64,000 bases of DNA from Crotophaga sulcirostris (taxonomy: Eukaryota; Chordata; Aves; Cuculiformes; Crotophagidae), in the NCBI GenBank assembly GCA_013397455.1, contig VYZB01000016.1:2009179-2073178 (forward strand), written 5' to 3'. The translations under genes and the position numbers were made by a program. Positions 12,801 to 27,500 of the stretch are shown one piece after another; the first letter of the stretch is position 1; the number at the start of each line of letters is the position of its first letter. The notes under the pieces were generated by a model. It made no database searches. It saw only the letters and a list, made by a program, of their open reading frames with translations, and was not told the origin of the DNA.

Positions 12801-15800
12801 ACACCCTGTTCAATAGTATCATTCATCTTATTTTATATAGTAGAGGAATTAAGTTAAAAACTGGTAAGTTCTTACCAGTCAAACATGAGGTAATATTTTT
12901 TATTCATATTTTCCTCGGTATATATAAATCTGAAATGGGCAGGATGTTCTTCTGTTAGTTAACACTTCCTGAATTATTCCTTTGTTAATCTGAATATTTT
13001 CAGACTCTATACTCAACCCATTTACTTTATACATCACAAAATAAAATTACCAGGCAGTATATTAGAAACCTAAGTATGAATCTGTCACGTAAACAAAGAG
13101 AACATCTAGGAATTCAAAGTCCTATCAAGTTTCACACCCAGTGAGATAGCTGAAGCTATTTTGTTTGGAAAATATTCCTACTGTGACTTTCTGACTAGTA
13201 GTTTTCCCATCAGTATCTTGTGTTTTGGGTGAATTTTGGTCAGTTACAACAATTAAATTTTTCTGTGTTCACTTTCAGAGATTTGCTAAACAATCTCTTA
13301 GGTAGAAAGCACTTTCATGGAACTATCAATCACCACTATTTTTGTCAGAAGATATTAGATGGACATGTACAGTATCTATGGTGAGAATACGCAAGTATTT
13401 ATCAAGTAAGGAAAGTAACCTAGTTGCAATAGTATGTAAACAATATTTCATATTTGTAGAGCTTTGTGATTTTGAACTAAATGGAATAAATCAATAGAAT
13501 AATACCATAAGTTTCTTTTAAACATTATATGACAAATGAAAATTTACATTTCCATACATTTCATTACAGTCATATCTACATATAAAGTTACTACCTTTGT
13601 TTTAAAAAACAGCTTTGCTATTTTTTAAAGAAAGGTACCTTTTAAACAGAAATACAGATATATGTGAATATAAGCAACAGAAGTAACCTTACTCGGAACA
13701 ATAATCAAAGCCTCTGTTTGCAAGGAAATGTGCAAGAGAACCTGAAGATTTATTACCCTATTGTCTAAATGAAGTTGCTTGTGTACTATTAACAATCTCT
13801 GTGTCATTCAGTCTCCAAACTGTGTGAGAACATATGCATTCATTCCTGTAATGTCAAAACTACGAGAACTTAGTACAAAATTTGCTGTGCTAAATAAGTG
13901 AATGTATAAAGTTATTTCTTGCTAAAACTAGTCCATTATGATAAAAAAGTAACAATCCTCCAAAAAAATATATTTCTTCTGAAGTTTCAGAATATTATAC
14001 TTAATTTCTGAGAAAATGTATAAAATAGCAATATATTTTTTGTTTTATCATACTTTTAAAAATGGATTGATAAATATTTTTATATTACCACCATCTCCTT
14101 CTCTCTGGTCATTTTTTCACCCTTCTCATCCCCTTCCACCTAACATATGTTTTTCCTTCTATCACTGATTCGAATCACCCTTGGAAATAATCCAGAGGTA
14201 TCCACTGATTGAAAATTCTCCCTCAGACTACATATCCAGTCAGTATACATATAATTCAAATGAGTTTCAGACATGAAATCTAGGGAGAGGGCTGCTACAT
14301 CGTTAATTCAATTTCTCAAATATAAAGATAATGCTTTGAAGAAAACTCAATGGATGATGAGAGTGTGAGAACTACTACGCACAGTAATATGCTCTCATGA
14401 GTCCAATAAAACAGTATTGGGTAAATTAAAGTGGACTGTTAGTTTACGTGTTTTTTATATAGTAAAATCTATTTTTCACAATATAAAAATGCTTCTTAGA
14501 CAAAAGCTTCCAGGAGCAAGGGAGTTTTTATATCAAAACATTTCCATCAGAGACATGCATACTGTCAAAGAGAAATAATGAAATGCCACACCACGGGTAT
14601 TGTGTGTCTATGGGCTCTCTGAAGAGCTGAAACATAATCTGTTGTCTTTTCTGAGAGCGCCTCTCACTCAGGAGAATGTGAAGAAAAATTAAAACTAGTA
14701 TCCCCTCTGTGGGAGTAGTTGCTCAGATATCCAGTTATGCTCTCATCACCTTCAACAACCAGGCTCATAGGAATACTGGCAATCACGCACTTCTGTGTAT
14801 TTAATATTGGCCTCCCTTTGTTCTGTTAATTCAGTTCTCTTCTTCCATCTGAGCTTCAAACAAAGGTTTGGGAAACAAGAGTGAAAGTCGAAACTACACT
14901 GAGTCCAAAGAGATAATAATCTCTCTTTCTTCGTGTTAACTCTGATGAATGTGACAAAGTTCCTTTCTCAGTCCTGGCAAAGTCAAAAAAAGATTCCACT
15001 GACCAGAACTAATCAAGCTTTACTAAAAACTGGCAGTTAATTAGACCTTGCATTTTTCTTCTAGTTCAGACTGAGTTTGCATTTTATTACAAAAGGAGTC
15101 AGAGATACAAGGCCAATTCTTACTCACTGAAAGCAGGAAGAGGCTGATAACTTTGTGTTAATATGTTTCTAACATTAAATAGACCCCTAAAAACCTAAAC
15201 CCCTGAAATATGGTATGTTTTAAAACATAAACCCCTAAAACCCCTGAAATATGGTATGATGACACTTGCTGCTCAGTTTATAAGCTCTTCTACTCCAAGG
15301 GGCAATCAGCTTTTAATTAGTACTTCCTTGTAATTCTCAAAATTTTTTCTGGAAACAGATATGCAGATTGCATATTTGAATGCATGCACACAGCACAAAA
15401 AGTGATCTTGACCTAACGAACTCTGATTTGGGGTAACATTAGTCATAAAAAGCAGAGTTTGCTTAAGTATTTGTCCTGTGAAAGGAAAAAAAATGGCACT
15501 GTCCTCCCATGGAAATCAATCAGCTTGCTTTCTGTTGAAAAGTAGTATGTGTAGGCCAGGATCTGAATAAAAATAAACAAGCATGTGCAAATCTATGCCT
15601 AGATTTCTACAGCATGCATGTTATTTCCTATAAGAGTAATTATATTTACCTGGAAAAGAAAATCTTACTATTGACCTTCTACTTTATATTGTATTATGTT
15701 TAGGAAGGCCCAACTGTGCCTGTAAAATCATGTAACTAATGTAGACCTTAGCTATACTGGCAGCACATTTATTAGTAGAATGGAAAGTTTTCTACCTATT

Positions 15801-18800
15801 CCGATGTACGTTTTGCTAAATCTTTATAGGTCACCTTTAGGGTAAGCTTTTAATAAAGTCCAGGAGATGAAAATCATCTACTCTCTTTTAATATGTTTAT
15901 TTTTTCTGTATCAAGCATAATTTTCATATGTGGTACAATGTGACATACACCAAGGTAGATATGTTTCTGAAGGTATTGACATTGGCTTAATGCTTTCCAA
16001 TATGTAACAAAGCAAACAAAAGGACTATCTAATTTCACTTCATTTTGAAATATGGCCTTTGAGTACAGAGTAAAAAGAGGAATTTTTTTAAACCTGTTGC
16101 CCAGCTTGTATTGGTAGCAAGTACCTGTCAAAAAATGAAGGCTGTCTTCTATATAATTTACTCTTTTGCTATTTTATTTCTCAAAGGCAGATTCTGTTAC
16201 TATTAGTAAGGAACGACACTTTACACACAATCTTATTGCCTCCACAAGTACAATATTACTTTGCATGAATGAGCTTATTAGCAATATGATCTTTCATCAA
16301 GCTGAATATTCATTATACTCTTCCTTTCTCTCCCCATATATGCACCTGACAGTGAGGCTTTGATACTTGCTAGCCAAAGTACCTGGCTATTTGAAGAATA
16401 GCAAGCAATCTGCTCCACACAAATCAGTGGAGTAGTTCCACAGTCCCACAGAATAGGAAAGGAAAAGCACAAGAGAAATGGTGATTCTGAGTCATAATTC
16501 AGTTCCTGGTGTGCTCATGGACTGTGCACCTTTTCATTACCCCTGTGCACAGGGTGGATCAGAGGAATACAATTTAGACAACAAATATTAGATCTTAAAA
16601 TGTGATCAAGTGAATATTTGAATTAAAGATGAAAGCATTTGGGTTTTTAGGTCCTGTATTTGTTAAGTATAACTCTAGAAACTGCTAAATGACTGATTTT
16701 TTGTCCCAGAGGAGGGGTCTGTGTTTTTTTTACTAATAATTTAGATAGTTTCATTTAGGACTAGAAGGATATAAAATTTTGAAATCTCAAGCAAATGGAA
16801 TTTCCTTTCTTTAAACACAACAAAATTCCTTTTACAGAAAGACATTTTCTATTAGTTGGCAGTGAGTAATTATGAAATGTCACACCCTGCTGTTATGTTT
16901 CTAATAAGAGATTACATCTTTCAATTTGAAGTAGATAATTGCTAGATTGAAAGTGCTTTACATGGATGAGACATACAAGCTGATATTAAAATTGTTACAA
17001 ATTATTATTTTTTTTTAAAAGGAAAAGGTTTGGTAAGTAGTCTTGAAGGCTGCAACTTCAGCATTTCCTAAGAAAGAAAACATGACGAAAGCATCTTTTT
17101 AGTTGGATCATATTTGACTGTGGTTGAAAACCCAAAGAATAAATACTTAATTATCACAAAATAACTACTTACAATAAAACCAAATATTACCATAATAAGT
17201 TATGCTTATATGCTTATAGATGTTTAAGTTTGAGAATGCATTAGGGCCAGGTTACTTTTTGACTAGCACCTTGACTTAATTAATGCTTTTGCTGAGTAAA
17301 ATCCAATTATATGTAAACTGAACTACCAGTTCCATTTCAGTACCGGATATCTGTACAATACTTTTATATTTATACTCTATAAAGAGAAGTCTCAAAACAA
17401 AGGAATGCTGACAGATGGAAGATTAATGAAATATTTTTTCCCCTGGCAACATAATTCTTTGTTTTGTTAAAAATAATTTAAATGATTCATATATTTTTTT
17501 GTAACATCCATATAATTTCCTACAGAGAAGAAAAAACAGAAATGTCAATGAACAGGAATTAATCATACTGAATAAACATAAAATAAGAAAATATGTCAGA
17601 AATCATATTGATATATATACATATTATTCAGATTAGTCCACAAAAAGTGTTTTCAAAGTTATTAGTCCTAAAGTTCATGTAATAAGTCAGTTGCAATATT
17701 GTTTTGAAATAAGAACTTAACAAAAAATCCCAGTATTTTTAATATTTAAAGAGATTTATAAAATTTGTAGGAAGCATTTGGAAGAGAAAGAAAAAAGGTA
17801 ATTTTGAACAAAACAGTTTAAGTCTAAAGAAAAAATATTCTGATATGACAAAATAATAAATTCTGCTTTCAGTTAGAATCTCTAGAGCACTGTTCAATTT
17901 TCTGACCAATGAATGATATAGCACTCAGGAACAAAGTTGTTATGCTGAGTAACAAGGTATTTTTTGCCTTACATATGGTTTTTGGAGAAATGATTTACAT
18001 GTTCTCATTATCTCCGAACGCTCATGAGAAAGCAGAGAGCAAGCAGAAAGTCCCCACAGTTTACATGAGGCAAAGTTTTCTGTTTATCATAACGATCTCT
18101 TGAATCTTTTTAATCCTCTGTTAAAAAGAGCAAGACAGCTGTTTTTGAAGCCATTCCTCCATCTGCGTATCATTCAGTTGTTGCTTTTTCATGGAATTTT
18201 GGGATTGGTGTAATTAGACTGAAGGGAGTCGGGTCATGCTTAACAATTAACTCAGCTAATACAGCTGATGTATCCAAATGTTCCTTGTTTGGGTATCTGT
18301 GTAAACATTTTCTCTTGATAATTCTCTACTCTCCACTTCTTACAATAATGAACCGGCAGCACCTTCCACTATCTGCAGTACATGCTTATCAACTTTTAAG
18401 TTAAATACATGAGAACGTAATTTCTTTATTAATAAACAGAGAAAATAATAAAAATAGAAGAGATGGATAAGTTGACCTCAGAAAGCAGAGGACAGTAGTG
18501 CAGAATGGACATCAACATTTATAATAATTCATCAAGGAACATTAGGAATTCTACACTGCTGAATACTTCTACAATTGCACCTTGATTGACCTGCCAGTGA
18601 ATTGTAATTCAGCTGTTGTATCAGTCTTTAATTCAGATCATTTATATTGCAGTTGGATAAGGTTTATTCCTAGAAGGAGCTAAGGCTTGAGCAAGTAGAG
18701 TTAACGGAACTCAGTATTTTACATAATCAGGACAGAGACAGCAAACTTTATATTTGCCAAAGAGGTAAGCACAAGAAGGGCTAGATGATGTTAGAATGAA

Positions 18801-21545
18801 TTATGTTTGAAAACAAGAAAGTTATCTTGCAAAACAAAGTAGCAAACAATGTATGCAGAAGTTATACAATTAAATAATGCATCATCACACAGCAGCAGTG
18901 AAGGGACTAAAAAAGGCACAGTAACATGGAGTCAAGTGCCATAAGACAAATGTTCTTTTCCTTGTTCCACTACTGAAACAACATAAGGAATTTCACCTCT
19001 TTTCTTTTTCTTCTGCCTTTCTGATATTATATTCTTCAGAGCTCTATCCCTCATAATATTTTATATAGTGCTCAACAGGACAGCTCCTTAATCCTGATTA
19101 TAACCATCAGGAACACTTCTAATACAAAACCACCAAATACACATGTTAGTTATTAATTCCATCCTTCTTGAGAAAGAGATATTAGCACTGAGAAATAACC
19201 AAAATGTCAAAATTAAAATAAAAATCTGTTACTGCGAAACACTGGAAGTGCCTGAATCACTGAGTACCATCCTGCTTGAGCTATGCAGATAGCATTTCTA
19301 TGGTCAGCTCTTGTTCAAACCAAGAACTTGGCAGAGATCAGCTCCTAATTTCCATGTAAGCCTGGTATCACTCAGAAAACCAGCACCAAGGAAACATCAG
19401 AGTCCAGACCTAGCAGGTGTTTTCAGATCACACCTAGCACATACAGACAAGAGTAACCTGTCACAGCTTCAGCTGTGACTGTTTTCTGTCTGTGGAGAGA
19501 AACAAGGAATGCAGTTACAGACATCCTATCAGGAGTGAGGAATCAAAGCTTGCAACTTCAATTGTCCAACTCATGATACCCTGAGATCTCTGCCTCCTCC
19601 CTGTATCCCACTTTGGACTTTCATCTGTCTCTGTAAGATCACCAGGATATTCTTCATATCTGCATTCAGGTTTTAGTTTAGATCTGTAACACAGTGTTCA
19701 TGTGAACCTCCCTATCAGCCCTGCTTACTGTGCCTTGGATCAGATCACAGAATACCTTTCCCAACTGGAAAGATTCAGTCCAATTGTCATCAAATGTTCT
19801 TTGTGGTAGGTTTATACAGAAAGAAACTACCACTGGCAAGAGAAGGACCACTCTTTCCCTCTCTGTTCCTTACATTGTTTCATAAATTTTAGTTAGATCT
19901 AGAGAAAATCAAAACACACAACGAAGGGTACAACAAATTTGATATTATCTATTTAAATACTCAATAAAATTACTTGATAACATACTAGCCCATCACAGTG
20001 CAACATTTTTATCTATTTAGTATACTCCAATCATTGTTAATCGCATTATAAACAAGAACAATTTTGAGCAAATCCTCATGAAAAGTATATAGTAGAGAAA
20101 GAGTATGGTGTAAAATTGTTACAATCCTCTTCATCCTTCATCATCACCACCTACTGCACACTTTTGTTCCTAAATTATCTTCCCCAATTAGAGGTGATTT
20201 GTGCCTGTCTCTGTCAGTCTGACTTAGCACCTTCTTCACAACAGTGCGCTCTCTTCCTGACAGCCCTACCTTTCCCATTGCCTTCTGCTGCTTTCTTCTC
20301 ACCTAGTAAGACACAGGTGAGTGCTTGGATTTAAAGAAAAATTAAGAGGGAAAAAGAAAAAGGTGAGACACCAGTGAAATCATCTTGCTCTATCAAAGAA
20401 TGCAGTTGTACATATTGATTAAGTTTGAAAAATCCTTTCCTGCTATTCACTTGTAATTTTGGAGGCCTTGCCCATTCACAGTGTTCTCAAAGTGCATGGG
20501 AGTTTCAACTCTTGAATCTTTCTAGACATGCTGGGAACAGCTCTTCATTTTCATGAACTAGAGGGCAGAACCGTGACATGGAAGAGGGAGACAAGGTTCG
20601 CCTGGAATAGCTCAGATTCTGCCTGTCTGGCCCATAAATGTCTAGGAACATTTGTACTTCCTTTCCCATGGTCATAAACTCTGGAGAGAATGTGGAACTT
20701 GTGTCAAAAGGGAAGACTACTTATTTAATGAGTTATGTTGCTTATCCTTATCCTTATTTAAGAATTTGCCTGAATCAGACAATTGTTATCAGAAACATCC
20801 TCCTCTGCTGAGAACCATGGGGGTTATTTTTGTCTTGTAGGCCTTGTCTGAGTTGGGGAAAATCCTAATTTAAGACTTCCTGGACTCCTTTTCCTCTTTG
20901 TCTCCCATATACAATCTTGGCTTTTGGACAGTTGTGGTAAGGCCTCATATTTTAGTGCTCAAAAGGACCAAATTCAAACTGAGCTTTGTGATATTACAAA
21001 TAAGTTGATAAAGAGCTGTAAGTTACAGCAAAATCAAATGAACAATGAGAAACTCACTGCTGGACAGAAAGGACAATATAAAAGCAAACTAGAAAACAAT
21101 ATAGCCTAACAGATAAGTGGAGAGTTAACACTTGCTCTGGCTGATTCTTCCCTTGCCTCTGAAACCTCAATTAACAAGACAGTCCTCTCTCTGGGTCCAT
21201 CGATTGTTACTAAGCCACAATAAAATGTGAAGAAAAAGTGATTCAACTTACCAAAGTTAGTTGTACAAACATTCTCTTCCCCTCTGTTCCTGGGAAAGCA
21301 GCTATTATGGATGCAATGGATGGGTCACTGTTCCCTTAGGGACACTGAATACTAGCAAGACAGACTGGTTTTATACTGGCAGTATACTGGCAGCATTTAG
21401 CATTTGTCTGCACTTGGATAGATTCCAGTCATTGTTCATTTTTGAATAAGTAAGTGTTAGGGTACTGGGTATGTAACACATTGTTTTTATAATATCTTTT
21501 ATGAACATGAGCCTACTTTTTTGATTTATATGTATATGTAAAAGT
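9849..21545. other. Intergenic desert, no gene seen
   Basis: Nearly 12 kb of AT-rich DNA without recognisable exons or well-preserved transposons. The longest open frame is 107 codons (10271-10594, minus) and has no recognisable features. Local structure: an imperfect inverted repeat around 12319-12360 (CCCTATTTCCT with AGGAAAATAGGG) and a local duplication at 15184-15258, listed separately. A good splice-donor consensus (CAG/GTGAGT) occurs near 20317, but no matching acceptor or conserved frame goes with it. Confidence 0.5.
15184..15258. repeat. Local duplication, 19-nt core
   Basis: The 19-nt string ACCCCTGAAATATGGTATG occurs at 15199-15217 and again, without change, at 15240-15258. Each copy is preceded by a CCCCTAAAA-rich lead. 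The exact identity of the two cores suggests a fairly recent local duplication. Confidence 0.85.
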
Positions 21546-21583
21546 TGCATCAATTTACAAAATGTGCATCAATTTACAAAATT
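21546..21583. repeat. Two-copy 19-bp tandem repeat
   Basis: The unit TGCATCAATTTACAAAATG at 21546-21564 is followed directly by TGCATCAATTTACAAAATT, one mismatch at the last base. It is a simple slippage-type duplication in AT-rich DNA. Confidence 0.85.
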
Positions 21584-24500
21584 TACACCAATGAAAATTA
21601 AATTTAGCATATAAAAAAATTATACAAAGTATTATAATTAAGTTCTAAATCAAAGTATAATGACAACATTTTCATGTAACTTTGTTAATATATTTTTACT
21701 AGTTATACAATAGTAGCTTAAATTATCACTCTTTCTTCTGAAACAAGTTTGCATGTCATAATTCATTGCCTATTCTCAATGAATGTTATAAGAAATGCCT
21801 ACTTCATGCCAAGAACTCTCAAGAAATTATGATTTGACACCAGCTAGTTCGGATCTTTTCAAAATCTAGAGTTGCAGTGCAACTTGATCGACAATGATTA
21901 AAATTTTTGCTCCAAAAATGGCATCTGTCTTGCATGATGCTTTCTGTCCCTTTTCTAGACCCAGAAACATCATCACTCGCCAGTTCCACTGTGAATTTCT
22001 GTTTCAAATTCTTTCAGTTTTTCTATGCTGAGGAGTATATATACACCAAATAAGACAGCATTTACCAAAAAATTCTGTATACATAACTGAATTTTAAACA
22101 AAAGGAAAACACTACCTTGACATAATCAGAAATATCTCAATTCAGTATTTGGTATTTTATTCTTTATGTAAACTAATACATTCAAAACAGAACATTCAAA
22201 AGCTGGAACAAAAACTAAGTCAAGTCAGTTACAACTCATGGTATACCCAAGTAACTCAATGACTACTTGAAATATCTCCAAAACAGACAAATTTGTGACA
22301 GTAGGTCAAGGAATATAATCACTTAGCTCTTCAAGTTCAACAAAATATTCCTTTCTTCCTCCAGGAACAATGTTGTTATACTATTCTCCACAAACTACTA
22401 TTATTTTCTTACCTTGATACATAAAGACTGCACTCAGAGAAACTTGATTTACAGGATACAGTAGCAAAAATGAAGGACAGATGATAAGCTTACTGGATAA
22501 TAAATATGACATAAACAAATCAAAACACAACCTTGTATTTTTTTTCAAAAGTAAAACAATTTTTGTACTGACACTCTAGAAATTTATCCATGTTGACGAC
22601 AAGTGTCTATGCAGATCAGCAAAGGGATGTAAAATATACTGGCTACAATTCTTTAGTTTTTCTTTTAGTGGTATTTTGACAAAGGGTTTTTATTTGACAG
22701 ATCATCCAGCCCAAAATAATATAAAAGTTTATTGAACACATACTGCAAAATGTAAAGACAGTTTGGAGAAGAGCATGTTTGGGCTCAGCTAAACCCAAAA
22801 TTTTTTTGAATTGGTCAAAATGTTGCTAAACTTTTTTACCCACTGGAAATCTCATTAGGACAAAACATAAAAATTGCAAGGAATCTTTTATCTTTTTTTA
22901 TTCTTTTTGCTTTTCACTTTTGCAATTTATGAAAAAAAAGAAGTCCCATATTATCCAAAAATATAATTTAGCAGGTAACTTTTCTTACAATATTTTTCAG
23001 GGATAATATGATCTAGAAAAAATACTGTAATTTCATCCCTGGTATTTTTCCTTTTAGTTGGTGATAAAGATTATGTCCACAGAACTCCTGAGGGGCATTC
23101 TAGTACAGGCATCCCCAGGAGCACCTCTCAATAAAGTGTCCTTCTTGCTTTCACAGGAAGAAGTAGGAAGAAATCCTTCTTCACTTTATATAAGAGCTGT
23201 AGAATTTGGGGACTGAGTCAAACTTTCTCAGAGCTTACAAAGAGCAGGACCTTATAACCAAAGAATAGCCTCCAAAGAATTGCTTTCCAAGGGCAATTTT
23301 ACTGCAGTTCTCAAAAAAAAAAAAAAAAAGCAAACAAGGATTTGGATGAGATGACTCTGTCTCCCTATCCTGGAATACCCTGAAATTAGGTGGCCCAGTA
23401 CTGGGCTCTCGTTCCCAAAAGATAAAGACACTTTCTCAGACAAGAAACATCAAAAGGAGCGAGCCTCTTCAGTGATTGGCTACCAGTGAACAGCAATTGA
23501 CCTTCAACAACATTGATTCCTACTTTACTGATGCTGCTGGATCAGTTAAAGCTTCAGACTGTGTCTACTACAGTAAACACCTACTTGCAGACACATAAAG
23601 TATTTTAAAGGGACATGAAAGTATGGACACCTTTCTGTAAACTTATGTAGCCGTGTAAAGTAGTGACTCTACTTCCTAGGAGTTTTAAAACCATTAACAT
23701 GACAAAATTCTGCTCTCTAAAGTGTTTCAAAAGATTTTGCAACAGATTTTCACCTGTATGAACAAGAGCTTCTCTGACCTTACTGAAATTATCTTAATTT
23801 ATTCTAGATGTGTGATAAATACTTCATGCACTACAGATTTATTGGAATAACTCAAACAGGGAGCATGGTGATGTGAGAGAAAGATATGCACCTTCACCTC
23901 AAAACTCAGCTAGAAAAACCCACTACAGAATCCTGTCTGAGCAGCTGGCTTATTTAGCCCTCCATGACTGACAGTCAGCCAGTTCATATAACCATTCTAG
24001 CTTATTGAACAAAATCCCAGCACACTGAATTGAAAAGAAAGACGAAGTTTGCAGATATTATACAAGATTATTTCAGAAGTTACTCTGTATTTGGCAGGTG
24101 CCATTTTCTTAAAAAACTGCTGCACATCTAACAACTTTTCAAATTACTTTTTTGTCTAGCCTGTAGAAGGCAAACAACTATAAGATGAATACAACGCCAG
24201 GTAGAAAACTGGAACATAAGAGGGGTCAGCCACTTTTAGAAAATCACACCCATAAGAGTATTTGTTTTGTTAGTACATGCAGCCTAAGATTCTGTTTCAA
24301 GTTTTCCTTTTCCTTGCACAGAACTCTGTCTGCCACCCTAAGGGCCTATGAAGCATGTTCTCTTCAATTTCCTACCAAAGAAATGCTTTCACGTATCTGT
24401 GATAAAAATGAATTTTAAAGTTCCCACATAAGTAACGGGGAAGGAAACCTCATTCTTTCTAGTGTTTGTTTAGCAGTTAGACTTCAAACATTCTCTGAAA

Positions 24501-27500
24501 AGCAAACAACTCCAGGAAAAGGAAAATTGAAACACAACAAGCACACTGAGCAGATGAAAGGTTTTGAACTGCATCTGTGGTTTAAATAACAGGTTAACAA
24601 TGATGGGAACCAAGTACATAGTCACAAATCCAAGATAAAGGGTGGAACCAAACTACACAAGGTTCATGACAACTATTAATTCTTCTACAGATAATTCTGT
24701 AGGGTTACTGTTATTTTATACACCCTAGAAATTTCTTCTTTGAGAAATTGGGGATCATGAAGCTTCAATGTCACACAGAGTTTATTCTTTTAGCTTCTAC
24801 TAAACATTTAACAGCTGAAAACATCTGCATTTTAAGGAAAACTAATTATTCTGTATCAGATAAATGAGAAAGTCAGTAAATGCCACAATATTATTGGGTG
24901 TTATTGCTTTAGCTTATAACAAATAATCTTCATCCTGACTCAAAATGTGTCATTGCCCAGAAATATTTATTGCATTACTGCATTGGTAACACAAAGCTAG
25001 AGCACCCTCTATGTGACTCTGGATGCATTACTTTCCTGTACTGTGTTATAGATATGTTTCTTATGTATTTTACAAGTCTTACTGTACATGTGAATGATAT
25101 AGATAACAAACTAACAATTTTTTAAAAAAAAAATCGGAGTTCTCACTTTTTTCAGATGAAGTATGCCTAGTTTCTGACACACAAACATTTCTGCTTGAAA
25201 GTAAGTTAGAACAGACTAACAAGAAGCATATGAGGAGTCTGTTTACTATTGCAACATTTATCATTCTCCACTGTCTTCCCTTTCTCTCTGTTGAAATCTT
25301 CTGCTCCCCCAGCATGAATAACTTCTGAACCATCACAGGTGGCTCACCATCTCACCCAGATCACCATAGCAAATTATATTGACACTGCTTAGGGTTACTT
25401 TAATATCCTGGGTAGAAGACAGCATTTGTTCAAACCTTGTTTCATGGATGGTTACTCCTGCTGCAGAAGAAATAATCTCCAAGAGAACGACAGGCAGACA
25501 AACAGTAATTGCTTCAGCCAACTGTAATCATTTGTGTTTGTAAATTCAAATTCAGAACACAAAGGTGATTCTTTAGTGATGCATGGCAGAAATGGGAACT
25601 GTTACAACATTTGCAGCCTATCTTTGCAAGGTACTCCTGTCTTATGTAAACAATTCCTAGAGCTATTTGCATTTTCTCCCAGAATGTTGGCAGACAACTC
25701 CATATCTAAGTAGAAAAAAAAGCCTTTTAAAAGGAATCAATAATACATGATGGTACTGAGCACTGTTAACATATAGTCACTGTACGTATTACTTACTGCC
25801 TTGAAGTTGTATAAAATAATTTTGAATTTCATTGCACTTTCTAAACAAAACAAAGCCATCCCTTACCCATTTTTTTCTTTTACAAACAAAACTTTTGCCA
25901 GCACATTTCAAATTTAAGGTGAAAAATTGCCTTCTGTCTCAAAGTTTATGTCTTATCTTTTTTAAATTTAACAAGCCCTGGCACTGATGTGATTAATGTT
26001 ATAGTTAACTAACATGTTAACAGTATGAAAGTCTTACTGTTTATTTTCAGGTTTCCTCCCCTTCTCCTCAGTGGCTAGGCTGAGAAGAATTTTGCACAGA
26101 GAAAGGACGACAATGAATGCTCGTTGTGCACTGACTTCCCAAATTCCTTCCGCATATCCTAAAGAAAGAACAAATTTTCCTTAACTTCAGAATCACTGGT
26201 TATCTAGCAGAAATATTTAATTCCTCCATATGAAAACTTCACCAAAATACAACACTTTGACCAGGGCACTGTGCTGTTGAGATAATTGCAACTTAATTGC
26301 CGAAGAAATCTCCAAGACTACTATAAGGACTTTCAGATGCAAGGCATCCTAAGAGGGCTGCTTCAGGAGTCTTAGGATTTAATCATAAGAATTATGGTAA
26401 CTACCCTGGATCATTTGATTACAGACTTTTCCCATGCTTGCATTTTGTACAGTGTATTCCTCTCCCAAAGAACAGATTGTGAGACGTTTGGGGCTTTTAG
26501 AATTAACACACATCTTATCCAGATCTCCACATCAGCAGTTTATTGCTGGATTATTAATGTGTCTCTGGTTTACACTCTAGTTTTGTGGAACTCATTGTGT
26601 TGACACATCCCCAGTACTGAATGTTGATTCAACAACTGCTCATCTGAATAATCCATGGCAAAATACCAATGCAGTGGCATTTCTGGACAACTAGAAATGT
26701 GTCATAAGAACTCAGACATTATGGCATGGAAGATACTTCTCCAAACAGTGCTGAAGATTCTGGAATTGTAACACTAATGAATTAGATTCCAAATATAGAA
26801 TCACAAGGCATGATCCGGGTATGATTACAATACAGGCGAGCATACTTCTGCTAACTATAATCTGCCCAGTATTAGTAATTTGCTGGAAATCACAATATCA
26901 GACCTCTGACAACTCTCTGCATGTTTTCTGGCTGCTTGAGCTTGTGTAGTAGTATCTTCACTGCCTTTGCGAAGCTAAGTAATTATACTAAATTTACCTG
27001 TGATGTGACCACACAGCTATTTGGGCAGACAGGCCTAAAAAAGTATATCAATCTTGCCAGCCAATGGCAGAAGCAGCATGTGGAGAGACAGCCAAAATAG
27101 TTGAAACTTCCTTGGCTGCCAGGATGGTGGGAGGTATATCACTGGCACCTGCTGCCTGTTAGAGGAAGTAGCCTTTCATTTTGAGTAAAAGATTAAGTTC
27201 TTACTCCGGGATCTGAAAGTGTATACTGAGAAATTATGTTCAATAATGAAACTTTTAGAGGAAGTATATTGTGTTGTTTTTTCTCTACTGAGAAAGGGCA
27301 TCTTAATACTGAGTTAAATCTTTTGTTAATATTTAAATATCTGTCCAGCAACACTGGTGTGAATATGCATTCATAATTCCTTTCTGAAAAGATAATTTGA
27401 CATGGTCTCTTTTTTCACTTTGCTGTGTATTCAGCTTTAGTTGCAAAGATCATTTACTGAGCTAATGCCTTTCCCCTTCAAAAATGTCTGTGCTTGCCAT

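Noticed and set aside
20116..20334. Candidate exon ending at a perfect CAG/GTGAGT donor near 20317
   Set aside because: The frame is low in information and no partner exon was found; one donor consensus is expected by chance in 64 kb.
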